Positions 33,038 through 45,630 are shown, counted from the first letter of the stretch. The stretch is DNA of 64,000 nucleotides from Brachypterus glaber (GCA_958510825.1 OY294046.1:2108001-2172000); one strand, 5' to 3'. The notes: generated by a model not told the origin, from the letters alone. A program made the numbers and translations.

Positions 33038-33291
33038 CAACGAACTAATAACTCTTCTTTCTAGAATACGCATACCGTTAAAATAAAGTATCGCCAACAT
33101 CTGGGTTTGTTTGTAAACAAATAGTAGGTTTATTCAGGCTTGAACAATAACAGTTACCAGTAACTGGTACTGTTGTCTCTGTTGGAACAAAGGTGTGCGA
33201 GTAAAACAGACAAATGTTTATGTTGCCGACGTTTTTGTCAGTTTTAACGAATGAAATGCCTATTCTAGAGAGAAGAGTTATTAGTTCGTTG
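33038..33291 (+). mobile_element. hAT-type MITE family A, copy 2
   Basis: CAACGAACTAATAACTC...GTTCGTTG with a perfect 8-bp duplication TTTATAAC at 33030-33037 and 33292-33299. Confidence 0.9.
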
Positions 33292-33491
33292 TTTATAACT
33301 CAATACAAAAATTTTTATTATTCAAACCAAGTAGGTACTTTTACGTGACTCAAGTTTAAAGTTGTTGGTTTAAGTAATAAGATACGTATTCAACTTCAAT
33401 AAAGCAAACCATTTTATTTAAGTAACTAACGAGATAACTAACATGCTTGTTGATATAAAAACTTTAGAGCCACTTTATCTAGGGAAATATA

Positions 33492-33745
33492 CAAGGAACT
33501 AATAACTCTTCTCTCTAGAATACGCATACCATTAATATAAAGTATCGCCAACATCTCGGTTTGTTTGTAAACAAATAGTAGGTATATTCAGGCCTGAACA
33601 ATAACAGTTACCAGTAACTGTTCTTGTTGTCTCTGTTAGAACAAAGCTGTGCGAGTTAGACAGTCAAATGTATATGTTGGCTACGTTTTTGTCAGATTTT
33701 ACAAATGAAATGCCTATTCTAAAGAGAAGAGTTATTAGTTCGTTG
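33492..33745 (+). mobile_element. hAT-type MITE family A, copy 3
   Basis: CAAGGAACTAATAAC...GTTCGTTG. Flanks GAAATATA and CAAATATA match at 7 of 8 positions. Confidence 0.85.
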
Positions 33746-33919
33746 CAAATATAGCCTATATCGTACCGGTACGCAAATCATACTTTTTTAATTTTAACTT
33801 CGAAAAGATTTTTGTGGTATCTTAATTAGATGATCTTATCTTTTAATAATATCTAACTTGGAGAGAAACCCTTAAACGCAATTTAGTCGTTGTAAACTAA
33901 CCTCAGTTACAGTAATTTA

Positions 33920-34054
33920 GGGCCACTTGCACCAATGATGGTTTAACTTTAAACTTGGATTAAATTGACGGCCGACCAATCAGGACGCATCATTTTTAAC
34001 TTAAACTCGGTTTAGCTGAGATAATCCCAGGCCAAAAGTTGGTGCAAGTGGCCC
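33920..34054. mobile_element. Harbinger-type MITE, 135 bp
   Basis: GGGCCACTTGCACCAATGAT...GTTGGTGCAAGTGGCCC with TTA on both sides. Same TIR as 30814-31670, so probably mobilised by the same transposase. Confidence 0.85.
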
Positions 34055-34193
34055 TTAATTAACTAGGTACAATTTAAGAACGCTGAAGTACGATTTAGGC
34101 AACCAGGCTCCCAAATCGTACCGTTTGAAGTAAAAAAAAATATGTTTAAAAATGATTATACTTAAAATAAAGAGCAAACTTTAAAATGTAACC

Positions 34194-34599
34194 AATGGCG
34201 ATTTCTCCGGTTAGATTAGACAGGGACAAAAGTTCTACCCAAAAAGGATAGAAGACATACATACACTTCCACCCAACCAAACTAATTCTGTATTTGTTCT
34301 TTGTTGAACAAATACAATATTTACTTGGCCGGGCGAAAAGTGTAACTATATTATTTTTATTAAAGAAATTACTGGCCCCATAAATTTTAGTATAATTATC
34401 TTATTCTACAGATTCACATTAGCTATGTTCGTTCGTGCCACTCAGTGCTACACTTTCCGGCCAACCAAATAAATACTGTATTTGTTGTATGAAAAACAAA
34501 TACAGTATTTATTTGGTTGGCTGGAAAGTGTAGCACAAATGAGATAGAGATAGGGTAGACGTCTTTTGTTTCATAATTCTAGTTGTAGAGAGCTCCATT
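34194..34599 (-). mobile_element. two-hairpin non-autonomous element, copy 3
   Basis: Inverted copy of 10624-11037, from AATGGCGATTTCTCC to GAGCTCCATT. Confidence 0.8.
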
Positions 34600-35048
34600 G
34601 CAAGAAAAAATAAAAAATATGTTAGGTGGAACCATTATAGCGACTTTCCCCTAATAATTTTTCTGTGTGCACCGTCCCATGAGATTTCTTTCTGTGTAGA
34701 AGACATTATTTATGTTTCTAGTTTACACGATTCTATTATTATGCGATGAAATCTTTATTACAGCTTTTATTCATAATCTGTAATTATGCAATATGGGCCA
34801 TATAACTGTTTTTCTTGACAGTTTATTTAAATTACATTGTTTTCTATCGGAAAATATTTTGATGAAATAATAAGCCGTAAATATTTGTAATGCTTCCCAT
34901 TTTCTAGTATACTCTTAAAGTAGTAACATACCCCAAATATTTGATATATATTTGATATGCTTAAGGGGCACAATTGAGACAGTGGTAAGGGAGGACTTTT
35001 TTTTAATGGAAAATAGGTTGATTAATTTCATTAAAAAAAAAACGTAAA
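34600..35048. other. AT-rich stretch
   Basis: No gene or bounded repeat seen. Confidence 0.4.
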
Positions 35049-35051
35049 TTA

Positions 35052-35441
35052 CACTGGTCAACAAATCTGAAGATTTCTCTAACTGAGATTCTAGACATAG
35101 TTTTATACTAATTTTGGGTCGCTGAATCCAAATCCGAAGGCCGTTTGTCTCCATCATCCTCAGATTTTTTGATATCATAAAAAAATAGGAAAATTGTTTT
35201 TGTGTTATTACAAGAAAATGCTTTGACTTATCACATTAAAATTTAGTATCGTTAAAAGTCAAAGCATTTTGTTGTAATTACACAAAAACAAGTTCCCTAA
35301 TTTTAATTTTTTCTATGATATCAAAAAATCTGATGGTGATGGAGACAAATGGCCTTCGGATTTGGATTCAGCGACCCAAAATTAGTATAAACCCATGTCT
35401 AGAATCTCAGTTAGAGAAATCTTCAGATTTGTTGACCAGTG
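35052..35441. mobile_element. palindromic MITE, ~170-bp arms
   Basis: CACTGGTCAACAAATCTGAA at the left and TTCAGATTTGTTGACCAGTG at the right, TTA outside both. The arms run through GGGTCGCTGAATCCAAATCC and CAAAGCATTTT. The same CACTGGTC(A/T)ACAAA word borders the spacer of the fold-back at 19155/19547. Confidence 0.8.
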
Positions 35442-35779
35442 TTATACTTTTAAACTAATTTTAAATAAAATAAATGAAAATTTCGAAACAAAATCTAAAA
35501 AATTCGCATTTTTTAACAAAAAACATTAAAAACTTAAAAAAAAAGTTAAAAATTATATGTTCGCAAAGATAAAATAATAGGCTATAAAATAATGTACCAC
35601 AGTCCTAAACATCAAATATATACCAAAAAGTTTTTTGGGTCATATTATTTACGTGTTACAAATTTCAAGTTGGTATCGTAAGTCATTCAAAACATGAATG
35701 GGGGAGCGGACTTTACACATGCACTGTATACATAATATGTACAGTTCCTATAATTATAAACTGAACATTCGATCGGTAA

Positions 35780-36660
35780 GAGCGTACAAGCGTACTAAAA
35801 TGTTCATATTTTAAAACTGAACAGACTAGTTAGAAGTGATCTATTATTTTACAGTAACAAATGTTCATTGTTGTACTCCGTAAAAAAAAGTTGTTAGCAA
35901 AACCACCACTGGCGGTAGCACTCTTTGACTTTGATGACAGCCATACTTCAAACTTGTTTGTTTATTATGTAAACAGGTGGTTGACTCGAAATTCTGTGCA
36001 AAAACCTTGTGTGAAATTGATTAAAAATGATTGAAGAAGAATATATGGTTTATACACCTACAAATCTGTCCGAAATTGCAAATGCTACATTAGACAAGTT
36101 ACCATCGACGAAAAGTGTACGATTTAGCCTGCGAAAAAAAATTAAAATAAGCTAAGGAAGGTTTAAATTTATTTCGAAAGGGGTTTTGGCCTATTTTAAT
36201 AAAAATAAAACATACAGTCTTGGGTATAAAATACCTTGTAAAAAGGTCCCTTTATGACTATAAATAAATACAAATACAAATACAAATACTTTATTACTGA
36301 ATAAATTAAATTCAAAAATTAATATTTAAAAAAAATATATAGGATGCTTGAAGAAAAAATAGTATGTTTCACTCAGAGGAAAAGTTCTTTTTTTCTTAGT
36401 AAAATAATATACTATTAAAAAGCACCTTTTCAAAAAAAAAAAAAAAATGTAACTTTTATTTTCAGTTCTTGAGTTATCATGTACACAAGATCATGTTATC
36501 ATGTGACATATGAACCGATGGATGAACGGACAAACGGACGGACAGACGTCGAACAGACTAATGGACGGAAAAAAATTAAATTTGTTCAAAATTCCATCAG
36601 TAACATTTTCACCTATATAAAAAATTTTGATCTTTTTTAGGGTGCTGTGAGGAGTATAGA
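35780..36660 (+). repeat. repeat with recombinase-like ORF fragment, copy 1
   Basis: Shares sequence with the inverse of about 50990-51600, from the AGTACTAAAATGTTCATATT region to GAAAAGTACTTTTT. Carries the broken ORF noted next and a GACGGACAGACG block at 36530. Confidence 0.6.
36027..36150 (+). pseudogene. short ORF fragment, possibly tyrosine-recombinase-related
   Basis: MIEEEYMVYTPTNLSEIANA then TLDKLPS, after which 5-7 bases are missing relative to the copy at 51216-51344 and the frame is lost. Confidence 0.35.
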
Positions 36661-37242
36661 CAGTCTTTTGTTTATTGACATTTTCATGTACGATTTTAGA
36701 CGTTAGTATTTATTAATAACCACACATCGATTTTTACACATTCAGGTTCATTTAAAATAAGAAATAAAATATCCATTTCGGATAAGCAAAATGACTTTCT
36801 TTTAAATTTTACAAAAAAGAAATAAAACATATTTTAATTGAAACATATGATTTTTTTGTGGCAACCCCTAAATTTTAAGGCCTAAAACCTTCAAATATAA
36901 TTTTTCTTCAAATGCCGTTTGACTCCGTATAATCTATGCGTAACAATCCTCGTTTTAGAGCCTAAAACCCCCAAATACCAGTTTACTCTTTATAAAGTAG
37001 AGGGTGTCCAAAAACTCTTTTGTCAGATGTAAACCCCAGATACTAGGTGATTTTATGATAATTTGACCTAATTTACCTATATCCAAAAACCCTTCCTAAG
37101 GGACCTGCAGCTTTTGATTTTAAATATCTTAAAAAAATTAATCTAATTTAATGCAAGAAACACAAAAAGTTTAAACTGTTTTTTCTCGAAATCGGTGCAT
37201 CATTATTATTATAAAAAACCTTAGTTTTAAAAATTGACATGT
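36661..37242. other. AT-rich stretch
   Basis: Degenerate CCTAAAACCYYCAAATA words occur twice. No gene. Confidence 0.35.
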
Positions 37243-37903
37243 CCCAGACAGCACATGATATCTTAAAGACGTCTTTTTTATATCTTAATTACGTCTGGAC
37301 GCCTAAAGACATAAAAAGGATATCTTATGGACTTCTTTTTAGGGATGTTTAAAGGATATCTGATTATGATGTCAATAAGATGTCTTTTAAGTATCGGTAC
37401 AAGACGTCTTAACTTAGATACTCATCGCTAAAAATAAATTAGCCACAATCAACTATTAAAAAATTACAATTTTTTTAAATAATCTTTTTTTTAAAAAACA
37501 AAAAATTAAAAAAAAATAATTTTTTTTATTTTCTTTTTACGAAAAACGAAAAATTTTTAAAAAAATCAAAAAAGAAATTAAAAAAAAAACAAAAAAAAAT
37601 TAAAAAAATCACATTTTTTTTTTGGGCTTATTACCTCTCATTTAATTCTTATTACGCTTTTATATTACGACCGTACCTAGCAACGTAAATGGGAGGGGAT
37701 ATTATGTTGTAAAGTCACCTGTGCAAGGCGTCAGTAAGGCGTCTTAAAAAAGATGTCTTAAAGACGTTACCTTTAGTAACATACGACGTCGTTAAGACGT
37801 CTTTAAGATGCATATACGGCGAAAACCGACGTTCTTAAGACGTCTTGAATGACGAGCTACGACATCTTTAAGATATCTTTAAGTCATCTTTGTGCTGTCT
37901 GGG
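37243..37903. mobile_element. palindromic-word element W2 (AAGACGTCTT word)
   Basis: TIRs CCCAGACAGCACATGATATC and CATCTTTGTGCTGTCTGGG. About 20 degenerate copies of AAGACGTCTTAAGA/AAGATATCTT fill both flanks of an A/T-rich centre. No ORF. Confidence 0.65.
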
Positions 37904-38096
37904 GTAAGATGTGAAAAAAGTAATGTGAGTGTTTCTGCAAATTAAAAAAGAAACCTCAATTCTTTTGACTGCTCTCTAAAAAAATGTATTTTAATCGCAT
38001 TAGTTAACCACAAAGTTAACCACAAATATTATTGTTACATGTATGTGCTTATTCAATAATTGTGAAATTATATTGATTGTACAACGAAATTTCAAG

Positions 38097-39003
38097 TAGA
38101 GGAAATGCGCCTAATTTCGGATGGTTTCCAAATTTCGGATAGTAGTGTATCTAAGATACTGTCTGCAAAGGTAAACAGAAACCTACTTTTATGTGAAGCC
38201 AAAAGTCAAACTAAGTCCGTCCTGTAATATGATAACGGTAGAGCTTCTCCCCTTTAAATGACAGCACAAATCGTTTATATTGCAAATGGCAGTTTTGTGC
38301 TCAGTTGCATTATTATGCTTGTTTATTTTATAAATAATCGTTATAAAAGTTCGTGATTCTGTCTTGGGTAAGTTATGATGTTAGTTAAGTTGATCCACTA
38401 TTCATAATTAAGCAATTTGAAAACGTAAACATTCTACAAATTTCTAATCTAAAAAGCAGAAAGTTGCCTAATTTCGGATAGACCATTTTTGTGCATTTGA
38501 TTCCCAATTTCGGATATCTGCAAGGTAATTATTATTCAGGATAACCAACCATTAATTATTTTTTTTATAATGATACAACAAACTAAGATAAACAATTTTG
38601 AAAAAACGAAAATTACCTAAGATACTAAGATATTCGAAATTGGGAATCTAAAATTATAGTTCCTATAGTATTTCGTAGAAAATCGCTTAATAATTAAATT
38701 ACGTCTTAAATGTGAAGGAATAACAAGAAACGTAAGCAATGGGATCCAGATCTACTCTTGAAAAAATTTTTTCGGATATGTCCGAAATTAGGAGCCCTTT
38801 TTCAAATGCACAAAAATGCGCTGATTTTTTTTAACCGTGTTTTTTGGAAAAAATAAACTGTAATAAAATTGCTTTTATAATAAATCATGGTTCGCCATAA
38901 TAAGTTGTATCTGGTTATATAAAAAAAATATCAAAAAGTAATACCGAGTATTAAATATTGAATAAATTGTAAATGGTATCCGAAATTAGGCGACTTTCCT
39001 CTA
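38097..39003 (-). mobile_element. TA-target MITE with internal TIR-word repeats, copy 2
   Basis: Inverted copy of 3441-4348, nearly identical over 907 bp, ends TAGAGGAAATGCGCC and GGCGACTTTCCTCTA. Confidence 0.8.
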
Positions 39004-39293
39004 TTACAGAAAAATTACAAATTAAGTCAGTTTGTAAAGTGACCTTTGGAAAATAGCGTAAAACATTTGAAAGCATGAAATATGTTCTTAATTTTAGTAA
39101 ACTAGATTTTACGGCTTATAAAAATTAGTAAAGCATACGTTTTCAGCCAAGGCTATATTTTAAGGTTCGGCTTTAGCAAAGTTGGCAAGATGAAGAATAA
39201 TATCACAGTAATGCATGATAACACTTGCACTCAGGCCAAATACACATTGTACATACTACCTTCTGTGGAGCACAGCTTATAGTGACTTCCGAA

Positions 39294-39531
39294 CAACGAA
39301 CTAATAACTCTTCTCTCTAGAATAGGCATTTCATTCGTTAAAACTGACAAAAACGTCGGCAACATAAACATTCATCTGTCTTACTCGCACATCTTTGTTC
39401 TAACAGAGACAACAATACCAGTTACTGGTAACTGTTATTGTTCAGGCCTGAATTTACCTACTATTTGTTTACAAATAAACCGAGATGTTGGCGATACTTT
39501 ATTTTAACGGTATGCGTTTTCTAGTTCGTTG
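39294..39531 (-). mobile_element. hAT-type MITE family A, copy 4
   Basis: CAACGAACTAATAACTC...TTCTAGTTCGTTG. The right subterminal 16 bp (between CTAG and TTAG) are deleted. Flanks do not match. Confidence 0.75.
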
Positions 39532-39820
39532 GTTAAATCAGAGTTTTGCCGGAGGTATACATTTTTGTATTCCGCCCTGATTTCAGGTGAAATATATGTA
39601 CATTTTCATAATTTTTGGAATGTTAAGATGTGAAAAAGTCGGAGTTAAAAAAGTGTCGGCCTGCTGGTCTGTTTGTTTGTATGTAAACCTTGTAACTTCT
39701 AAATACACGGACGGAAGGAAGGAATCCCATAAAGGTTGTTTTTTTCGTTTTAAGGTACGAAAAAATGTAAGGCTATTAAAAACATAATCTTGAACATATG
39801 CTAAACTAAAAACCGAACCA

Positions 39821-40025
39821 GGCAGTGGCCGAGGCGGTTAAGGCACTTAGTACTTAATTCATCTCTCTAAAGCGTGGGTTCAAATCCCCGCGCTGGAAGA
39901 CAATTTTTCATTCCTGATATATATCATTGAGACTTTACAGTATGGCTGCTATCTGCATGGCAAGGAGACCTGTGGCTGACTATACAGTAAGGCTGCTCTC
40001 TGCGATATTATCATAAATGATTAAA
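39821..40025 (+). mobile_element. tRNA-derived SINE
   Basis: The head resembles a class II (Ser/Leu-like) tRNA: A box TGGCCGAGGCGG at 39826-39837 and B box GGTTCAAATCC at 39877-39887. The anticodon stem does not pair, so it is not a working tRNA. The body contains an imperfect duplication (TACAGTATGGCTGCTATCTGC / TACAGTAAGGCTGCTCTCTGC). Confidence 0.65.
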
Positions 40026-40055
40026 TTTGACTCTTCTTGCCCTAAGTAGCAGAAA

Positions 40056-40309
40056 CAACGAACTAACAACTCTTCTCTCTAGAATACGCACACCGTTAAT
40101 ATAAAGTATCGCCAACATCTCGGTTTGTTTGTAAACAAATAGTAGGTATATTCAGGCCTGAACAATAACAGTTACCAGTAACTGTTATTGTTGTCTCTGT
40201 TAGAACAAAGCTGTGCGAGTAAGACAGACAAATGTATATGTTGGCTACGTTTTTGTCAGTTTTTACAAACGAAATGCCTATTCCAGAGAGAAGAGTTATT
40301 AGTTCGTTG
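40056..40309 (+). mobile_element. hAT-type MITE family A, copy 5
   Basis: CAACGAACTAACAACTC...GTTCGTTG, full length. Flanks (AGCAGAAA, GATTTAGC) do not match. Confidence 0.8.
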
Positions 40310-41757
40310 GATTTAGCACCTCCTGCAAAAAAATTGACGATTGAAAAATAAAATGTCCAACCACCGATTGATTTGGCGCAGAATATCTAGTTGACCACTA
40401 AAAACAAACGCACTGTTTGGTGCCCTACTGCATAAAATTTGACGACTAACAAAAAGGTCTTCCTCTAAAACCAACCACCGACTGCATTTTCTTTACCAAA
40501 ACCACTAAGGACTAAAGAAAAATACATTACCTCCTAAAACCCACCCGAAAAAGTATCAATTTGGCACCTCTCGCTGTGAACAACCGGGCGGTCCACCCGG
40601 CCGGCCGCGGCCCTTCGCCAGCCCTGGTCGTATACGATATCGATATCGTAATTTAAAATCATTATAATTTTCAGCCATTTCAATAACGAAAAACAATAAA
40701 AATTTATAGGTTGTATTTTTAAAAATATTTTTAGATTTCCACGTCATTTTCTCAAGTTTTTATTATTTTTATACTGCCTTCAAAAATAAAATAAAATTCT
40801 AAATTTAGGCCCAATATGTTTTTTCGTAGTTTGTTGCAAAATTTTGATAAACATTGCCTATGTTCAAAAATACAATTTCGCAAAATCAAAAATATTTGCA
40901 ATTGTCTAAATTTAAACATTAATATATACAGAGCGATTAAGGAAGAGGTTGCTAAATTTTGAGGTCGATAAAAATTATTTCGAGCAAAAAACTGCTTCCA
41001 ACAAAATAATACTTTCCTCTAGGCCTAGGTTCATTAAAATCAAAAACAAAATTTTTTTTTCAAAAATATTTTCTTTTTTCGTAAAACGAAATTGAAAAAA
41101 AAAAGTTGTTTTTACCTCATTTTACTCCCTTAACACAATCCGATTTTTACCAAAAACAATCCCAGCCTAGAACTTTGTATAATCAACCTATGGTCCAAAT
41201 TTGAAGTCTTTAGCCCAAATCGTTCTTGAATTATCGTGGTAACAAATGTCCCGGACACACAGACCGACCGACAGACTAACAGACAGATTTTCTTTGACAG
41301 AAATCATATTTTTTGGATATAAAACGTCCAAGATTTTCCTTGGAAAAGTAAAACATGGGAAAGCACGATAAGTCAAGAACACGAGAAAATTAAAAATTAG
41401 GATTGTTTTTGGTATGCATGGTAAACATCCCAATTTTCAGTTGGGGATGAGGCAAGAGGCAAATGGGGAATTTTTTTCCCATTTGGATTAATCCAAAAAA
41501 CTTTTATATTGCGTCAAAAAGTATTAAAAATCTACAAAAAGTTATACACAGAAAAAAAAATAGGTTTTGCTAAAAAATCCACGAGCTACGAAACCCATAG
41601 CTACGACCTATCCGTGGTACGGGTAGGTTTTTGCCAAAATGTATGTACCCATCATAAATTGCTATGTCTAAGAGTAAGCCTTTTTGACTTTGCAGTGTAT
41701 TTAGGTTTTTCTCCAATTTGTTAATAATTTAGTAATTTTATAAAAATGTTATTTTAG
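40310..41757. other. stretch before exon 2
   Basis: A GC-rich spot at 40585-40630 (CCGGGCGGTCCACCCGG) and a GACCGACCGACAGAC block at 41245-41290. No gene is seen. Confidence 0.4.
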
Positions 41758-41890
41758 TTTCTGGCGGTGCTGGTAGCAGTTTTAAATGTCACTTCTTGCG
41801 ACCACCATCTATCCCATAATCCACCAGCAGCACAGCACCATTTTAAAACAGCACAACATCAAGTAGCAGGAAAAGGCGACGAGAAAACAG
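41758..41890 (+). CDS. DUF4779-like secreted protein, exon 2
   Basis: Acceptor GTTATTTTAG, donor ACAG|GTAAAT, 133 nt (44 codons plus one base). It encodes FLAVLVAVLNVTSC, the hydrophobic core and end of a signal peptide, then DHHLSHNPPAAQHHFKTAQH and QVAGKGDEKT. Ends in phase 1, matching the acceptor phase of exon 3. A family R repeat is inserted only 17 bp behind the donor. Confidence 0.75.
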
Positions 41891-41907
41891 GTAAATAATA
41901 GTGAGAA

Positions 41908-42604
41908 CTAGATGAAACGTTGCAAGCACCCTGTCAAGACATCGGCACTATTGTACACTAGAGCCATCTAGTTTGCAAATTTCAAACTAGTTGTTTTGTT
42001 TGATTTTAAATTCTGTATCTTTAAAACATTATATTCTAGCAAAAAACTGTATATAACATTTTTTATAGGGCTTAAAAAGTGCTTTAATTTAAAATATAAT
42101 TTTTTGAAATCGGGTTATAAATATGTGAGATATTCTAAAAAAACCTTTTACTGCTTTAAACGTCAATATCTCGAAAACAATGCGTTTTAGGAAAACGTTG
42201 TTTATAACATTTTTTGACCAATTTAAAATTATCTTTTATATAAGTGCTAAATTAACCCAATACAATAATAATTGCCTTAATTATAAACAAAAAACGCTAA
42301 AAATAGGAGTTTTACCCATTTTTAACCCACTTACCCCCAATCATTTACCCCTAAAATCTAATCAGCTCTTCGGAATACGATAAGAAACAATATGCAAAAA
42401 ACCGCAAGTCGATATCTCATGTAGAAATGGAGTTAGAGAGTTTACACCCAGACAGACAGACGGACGCAAAATTTTTTTTTACTGATTTCGACTCAGAATG
42501 GTCTAAAACGTCGAGAAATGTGAAAAAAACGTGGTCAAAGATTTTGACTTTTCGGCGAAGATTTCAATACTTCGGCACTCTTAGTAGCACTAGGTGCCGA
42601 TGTA
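41908..42604 (+). repeat. repeat family R, copy 3
   Basis: CTAGATGAAACGTTGCAAGC...AGTGCCGATGTAA, collinear with 20541-21310 but with three GACA units only. Lies in intron 2. Confidence 0.7.
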
Positions 42605-42767
42605 AATAGTGAGACTCAGCGAATGTCAGCAAAAATCAGCAAAACGATCATTTATTTGGGTGGCTGGGTGAACAATGAACCGCTTTTGGTCTGCAAAAAA
42701 AAAAAAGTCTACAACATTCTAACTCGATCCATTTTTAAATTTAAATCAATCGGACTTGAATAATAGT

Positions 42768-43312
42768 TATTTATCCAATACATACAAATAATAAGACAAT
42801 TACCAGCTTTTTTTTTAATAGATAAACTCAATAATAACCCCCGCGTGGCTTTTACTTTATTGAGTGGATAATTATTTATTTTACCCACTTGTCAAATTAT
42901 TTTCTTGTAAATGTCATTAAAATTTTTAATAAAAATATGAATTCCTAAGCTATTTATTGGATAAAACCTCGTATGGCACTCATGGGTAAACCGATATTGC
43001 CCTTTATCTTACTTTACCCACTAGTACCATAAATAACTATTAGGTTAATTTTCGAGAGGGCAATATCGGTTTGCCCATGAGTGCCATACAAGGTTTTATC
43101 CAATAAATAGCTTAGGAATTCATATTTTTATTAAAAATTTTAATGACATTTACAAGAAAATAATTTGACAAGTGACAGTTGAGTGGGTAAAATAAATAAT
43201 TATCCACTCAATAAAGTAAAAGCCACGCGGGGGTTATTATTGAGTTTATCTATTTAAAATAAAGCTGATAATTGTCTTATTATCTGTATGTATTGGATAA
43301 ACATTGCTTATT
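42768..43312. mobile_element. long palindrome, ~240-bp arms
   Basis: Left arm from ATCCAATACATACAAATAAT through AACCCCCGCGTGGCTTTTAC and GGTAAACCGATATTGCCC, repeated inverted to ATGTATTGGAT at the right. Arms nearly identical; centre near 43030. Non-coding fold-back element. Confidence 0.8.
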
Positions 43313-43314
43313 AA

Positions 43315-43563
43315 ACAACTCTGGTAGAAATTTAATGTTAGATAAACGCGTACCTATTTAATGTATAAATATCCCGATTTATAACTTTAGAATTCCTAAC
43401 GTTAGTTGCCTAACATTAGAATAATGTTTATCCGACGTTTGGTAAAGCTTCTAACGTTAGATAAACGTTATTCTAACGTTAGACCGTAACGTTAGGCATC
43501 TAACATTCAAACCACATTCATCTAACGTTAGGTCAAGTCATTCTAACGTTATTTTAGACCAGG
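43315..43563. mobile_element. palindromic-word element W4 (TCTAACGTTAGA word), copy 1
   Basis: Ends CTGGTAGAAATTTAATG and TTTTAGACCAGG. The interior is a run of degenerate TAACGTTAGA words. Relative at 61990-62837. Confidence 0.55.
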
Positions 43564-44862
43564 TAAAGACCTTGTGAGTATTTTTTACGTTATATTTCTA
43601 GTTAGTTAGTTAATTATCATCAAGCATGCGCAGTATAGAACCAAAATTACTTATATTTTTCGTAAACTTCGTTAATTTTTGCATAAACTACCCTTTATTC
43701 TAAATAGTAATAATTTAACCCCTTCCGGCATGAATTTTTATTTTTGAATGAAAAAAGGCATAAGCATACATTTTAACTTTCTTATATCGGGAAAAATATT
43801 TTAAAAAATCAAACTTTAATTTTTATTTTTTTTTGCAAAAAACGGTGTGTGCCATATGTGGAACACTATGCAGTGAGAAAACTTATTAAGTATGTCAGTC
43901 GGTCTGTCTGTCCGGGATATTTGTGACCAAGATAACTCAAGAACGCATTGTTCTAAGCTGGGATTCTTTTTGGTAAAAATCGGGGTGGGCCAAAGAAATA
44001 AAATGGGGTTTAAACAAGTTTTTTTCAAAAACAGGTCTTTTCAAATAATTTTTTTCATTTTTTTTTTCTCGTTTCTCGAAAACCTTTTAAAAAAAAAAAT
44101 ATTTTATTTATTTCTTATTTTTTTTTTCAAATGTTTCAATAAACCTACACCTACAGTATAATTTTGTTGGCAGCAAATTTTTATTTTGTTATTGCATAAT
44201 TTATTGTTCTTTTAATGTATGGTGTGCCATTTATAGCACACACCTATTTTTATACAAAAATATACCATAAAATAGCTTACCTGTAATTTTATACCCATAA
44301 TCCGTTTTAACAAGGTTTGTATAATACACAATATTTTTTATATTGCACAATTAGACCGGCAAATATTTTTGATTACACTTTGAAGTTTTAGGCTATGCAG
44401 TCTTCAGCCTACACGCAAAATCCTTGTTAAAAACGTTAATAAAATTTCGATTATTAACTTTAGATGGCCGGATTGTTTTTCAGATATCTGTAACAGGTTC
44501 TTTATTCATAACAAAAAGTTATTGATCTCTTGTTTAATAGTAAGCACCACAAATAAAGAAAAAACCGGTTCGTACCATAAATGGCACAGTATGCGGGAAG
44601 GACTTCAATTAAAAAAAAAAAGTAAAACAAGAACTGATGGCTGAATTATAGTTGTTCTTCCATTTTGCAAACTGGTGAAGTCATACTTCCTAAGGTTTTA
44701 AATTTAATTTTTTATATTTGTTACTATGGGTCTCAAAAAAGTCTCTAATAAAGATTTTTTTAAGATCAATTGGAATAAAACAGCAGAAGAAAATACTATT
44801 TGTATTTTATTATGGGTTTATTTTAATGAGATGCACTGTACCTGATATTCTTTATTTTTTAG
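43564..44862. other. intron 2 remainder
   Basis: AT-rich, with an inverted GACAGAC block (GTCGGTCTGTCTGTCCGGG at 43900). No further exon is supported. The open frame at 44718-45170 is exon 3 read into intron sequence on both sides. Confidence 0.45.
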
Positions 44863-45110
44863 AAGAAAAATACAGCGAACACAAACAATTAAAGAAAAGC
44901 GGAAAAAGCTCAAAACATGATCACGAAAAATCGAATAAAGGAGAAAAACTGGAGGAAAAACAAGTAAAATTTCACGACGATCACGGCGGAAAGAAAACAG
45001 AACAATTTTCGGAGGTGGGGCATCAATCTACGAAAAAAGTTGGCGGTGAATCGAGACATGGGGCTAAATTTCAAGAAGGAGCACATCATAAAAAGGCTAA
45101 TTTCAAAAAG
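44863..45110 (+). CDS. DUF4779-like secreted protein, exon 3
   Basis: Acceptor TTTATTTTTTAG, donor AAAAAG|GTAAAG, 248 nt; takes phase 1 and ends phase 0. It encodes EEKYSEHKQLKKSGKSSKHD, then HEKSNKGEKLEEKQ, the repeat-like HDDHGGKKTEQFSEVGHQS, and FQEGAHHKKANFKK. The Lys/His/Gly-rich GGKK..., F.EGAHHKK and KGEK patterns are those I associate with DUF4779-type insect proteins, which are secreted or cuticle-associated with no known biochemical role. No cysteines in this exon. Its 3' half was copied into the following intron (45631-45756). Confidence 0.75.
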
Positions 45111-45118
45111 GTAAAGTT

Positions 45119-45630
45119 CTTAAAAATACGTAAAATACGTAAAATCTCATACGTAAAATATCATGCATAAAATCTCATACGTAAAATTCATACGTAAAAT
45201 ATCATACCTAAAATCTCATACGTGAAACTTCATAGGTAAAATCTTATACGTAAAATAAGTAAAATCTTATACGTAAAATCTCATACGTAAAATACGTAAA
45301 ACCTCATACCTAAAATCTTATACGTAAAATACGTAAAATCTCACGACGAATAAGGTGGGAAGGAAACAGAAACCTCATACGTAAAATCTTATACGTAAAA
45401 TAAATAAAATCTTATACGTAAAATCTCATACGTAAAATACGTAAAATCTCATACCTAAAATCTTATACGTAAAATACGTAAAATCTCACGACGATTAAGG
45501 TGGGAAGGAAACAGAAACCTCATACGTAAAATCTTATACGTAAAATAAATAAAATCTTATACGTAAAATCTCATACGTAAAATACGTAAAATCTCATACC
45601 TAAAATCTTATACGTAAAATACGTAAAATC
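45119..45630 (+). repeat. minisatellite with 145-bp higher-order unit
   Basis: The basic unit is about 12-15 bp of TACGTAAAATCTCA. A higher-order unit of exactly 145 bp (CACGACG at 45342, 45487 and CACGATG at 45632) carries a ~30-bp piece of exon 3 (CACGACGATTAAGGTGGGAA type) followed by the short units. Confidence 0.9.

Noticed and set aside
39821..39895. A class II tRNA gene
   Set aside because: A and B boxes are good, but the anticodon arm and acceptor stem do not pair and a SINE body follows.
40556..40747. GC-rich end at 40585-40630 as a CpG-type promoter
   Set aside because: Isolated 50-bp spot with an inverted CCGGGCGG word; no TATA, initiator or exon next to it.
44718..45170. 150-aa single-exon gene
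   Set aside because: Only 44863-45110 behaves as an exon with consensus borders; the rest is flanking intron read through.
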